Shown: positions 63,277-64,000 of the stretch, one piece after another | Layout: each line of letters opens with the position of its first letter | How positions within the stretch are numbered: position 1 is the stretch's first letter | Source: Psychromonas sp. CNPT3 | GTDB lineage: Bacteria; Pseudomonadota; Gammaproteobacteria; Enterobacterales; Psychromonadaceae | NCBI RefSeq assembly: GCF_000153405.2 | Contig: NC_020802.1 | Coordinates: forward strand, 143,883-207,882 | Length of the DNA: 64,000 nt | Direction of reading: 5' to 3' | Notes under the pieces: generated by a model | What the model was told of the DNA's origin: nothing | Database searches by the model: none | The model's input: the letters and a program-made list of their open reading frames with translations, nothing else | Position numbers and translations under genes: made by a program

Positions 63277-64000
63277 TTAATTGTTGTTTGCTGGGGCTAC
63301 CCAAGTAGCAATAAGACTTGCAGTAGAAAAGGAATAACCCGTTGCAACTTTTCCTTCACTCACTTTGACAAAAGAAAGTTGGTTATTTTCCATCATGCTT
63401 GCCCAATAACGATTACGTGTCTTTGAAATGACGTTATACATCGCAAATTTTGGGATAAAGGTTAAATCTTTACTAAATCGCGCAGCTAATTCGGTGACGG
63501 AAAGTAGCTTCCAATCTGAAATGCCACAGGCAGATTTTTGTAATTCAGAGGCGATCCCCGTTTTACTATAAACCGATTTTTTAGTCCAAAAGCGTGCATT
63601 TCCTTTACCATCTGGGCCATATTCTGCGAAGCAAGTCGGGCGAGTAGATCTCCAACCTCCCATTTTTAGGCTTGAATATTGAGCATCCTTACTTAGGAGA
63701 TAAGGGGCTTTATCCCAATCACTGATCGGAACAAGGCGGATCACTAAGAATGACCCCGACGCACTATTAGCCCACATGACTTTTCCCGGGCTATTGTTTT
63801 TTCCGTCGATAGCATTCGCCTTAACGCGAATACCGACATTACCTTTGGCGTAGGCTTGTGTACCAATATGTTGCGGATTACTAATCGCCGTTGTCCAAGT
63901 GGTGCCTTTATCATTGGTAAATTCATAATAAGTAGGATATTGATAATTGGCGCCCGTTGTACTGTCGACAACAAAAGACCATTTTAAACCATTGGTTTTT
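63277..64000 (-). CDS. Exported-looking protein with a C-terminal DUF1566-like domain, 5-prime partial
   Basis: The minus-strand frame is open from the stop at 63277 to the window edge, giving about 240 residues; the start lies outside the window. The part before residue about 90 (YYEFTNDKGTTWTTAIS, AYAKGNVGIRVKANAIDGKN) looks like a secreted beta-rich domain. The C-terminal stretch with ISDWKLLSVTELAARF, a cysteine-rich CFAEY region and YWASMM resembles the Trp-x-x-P/S-x-x-EL pattern of DUF1566/Lcl domains. Adjacent to flp, so a role in the pilus or adhesion is possible but unproven. Confidence 0.5.
   Translation of the reverse strand, partial: KTNGLKWSFVVDSTTGANYQYPTYYEFTNDKGTTWTTAISNPQHIGTQAYAKGNVGIRVKANAIDGKNNSPGKVMWANSASGSFLVIRLVPISDWDKAPYLLSKDAQYSSLKMGGWRSTRPTCFAEYGPDGKGNARFWTKKSVYSKTGIASELQKSACGISDWKLLSVTELAARFSKDLTFIPKFAMYNVISKTRNRYWASMMENNQLSFVKVSEGKVATGYSFSTASLIATWVAPANNN

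Noticed and set aside
1-64000. tRNA, rRNA, CRISPR arrays, prophage or plasmid-type functions
   Set aside because: None seen on either strand. The only mobile-like DNA is the short inverted-repeat family.

Overview
The window is a low-GC chromosomal segment of a marine gammaproteobacterium. Three things point to the Psychromonas/Alteromonadales-Vibrionales neighbourhood: a torECAD trimethylamine-N-oxide respiration operon, a hexuronate/2-keto-3-deoxygluconate (KDG) operon of the kind found in alginate or pectin users, and conserved blocks such as lysM-dprA-smg-yrdD-tsaC facing def-fmt-rsmB-trkA-trkH. The genus is my inference from gene content, order and base composition; no rRNA, tRNA, phage, insertion sequence with transposase or CRISPR array is visible.

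Layout. 0.2-4.8 kb: IclR-type regulator divergent from kduD-ygjV-kdgK-eda-yhcH, which takes uronate-derived diketo or unsaturated sugar acids to KDG, KDPG, pyruvate and glyceraldehyde-3-phosphate. 5.0-9.0 kb: hemC-hemD-hemX-hemY. 9.3-11.3 kb: a histidine-rich ZIP-like/permease fusion directly under a textbook Zur box. 11.4-14.2 kb: a short inverted-repeat element, a membrane-anchored glutaredoxin and an ScsB/DsbD-like reductase. 14.2-18.7 kb: torE-torC-torA-torD, including a 56-codon torE. 19.1-29.6 kb: housekeeping block (DUF3820, tsaC, purE without purK, yrdD, smg, dprA, lysM; then def, fmt, rsmB, trkA, trkH). 29.6-36.4 kb: rmuC with a small membrane gene, glmS, fbp, a zinc-ribbon-like unknown and a HAD hydrolase. 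36.7-40.4 kb: nirB-nirD-nirC behind a class-II FNR promoter. 40.5-47.4 kb: yrbG, rpoZ, gmk, a phosphoribosyltransferase, a TetR regulator, pckA, hslO, hslR.

47.6-64.0 kb is the most unusual part. A nearly gapless set of genes on the minus strand runs from an flp pilin through a full Tad/Flp type IVb pilus locus (rcpC, rcpA, cpaD-like, tadZ, tadA, tadB, tadC, tadD, tadE, tadF, tadG) and then, 57 bp on, into TlpA-DUF4266-DUF3570-ApbE-DsbD. The last five look like an envelope redox module: two thiol-redox proteins, a small exported protein ending in a Gly-Cys motif, a predicted outer-membrane barrel, and a divergent FMN-transferase homologue. The DUF3570 protein carries the heptad DSVSGAS, which closely resembles the Dxx(S/T)GAT target of ApbE-type FMN transferases, so it may be a covalently flavinylated outer-membrane protein. 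This is my best candidate for a poorly described system.

Other points: a Zur-controlled ZIP-permease fusion with a 13-residue His/Glu/Asp repeat; three copies (complete, internally deleted, half) of a MITE-like inverted-repeat element; a likely AUU start for dprA; and a purE that has lost the neighbouring purK usual in Vibrio and carries an atypical core motif.
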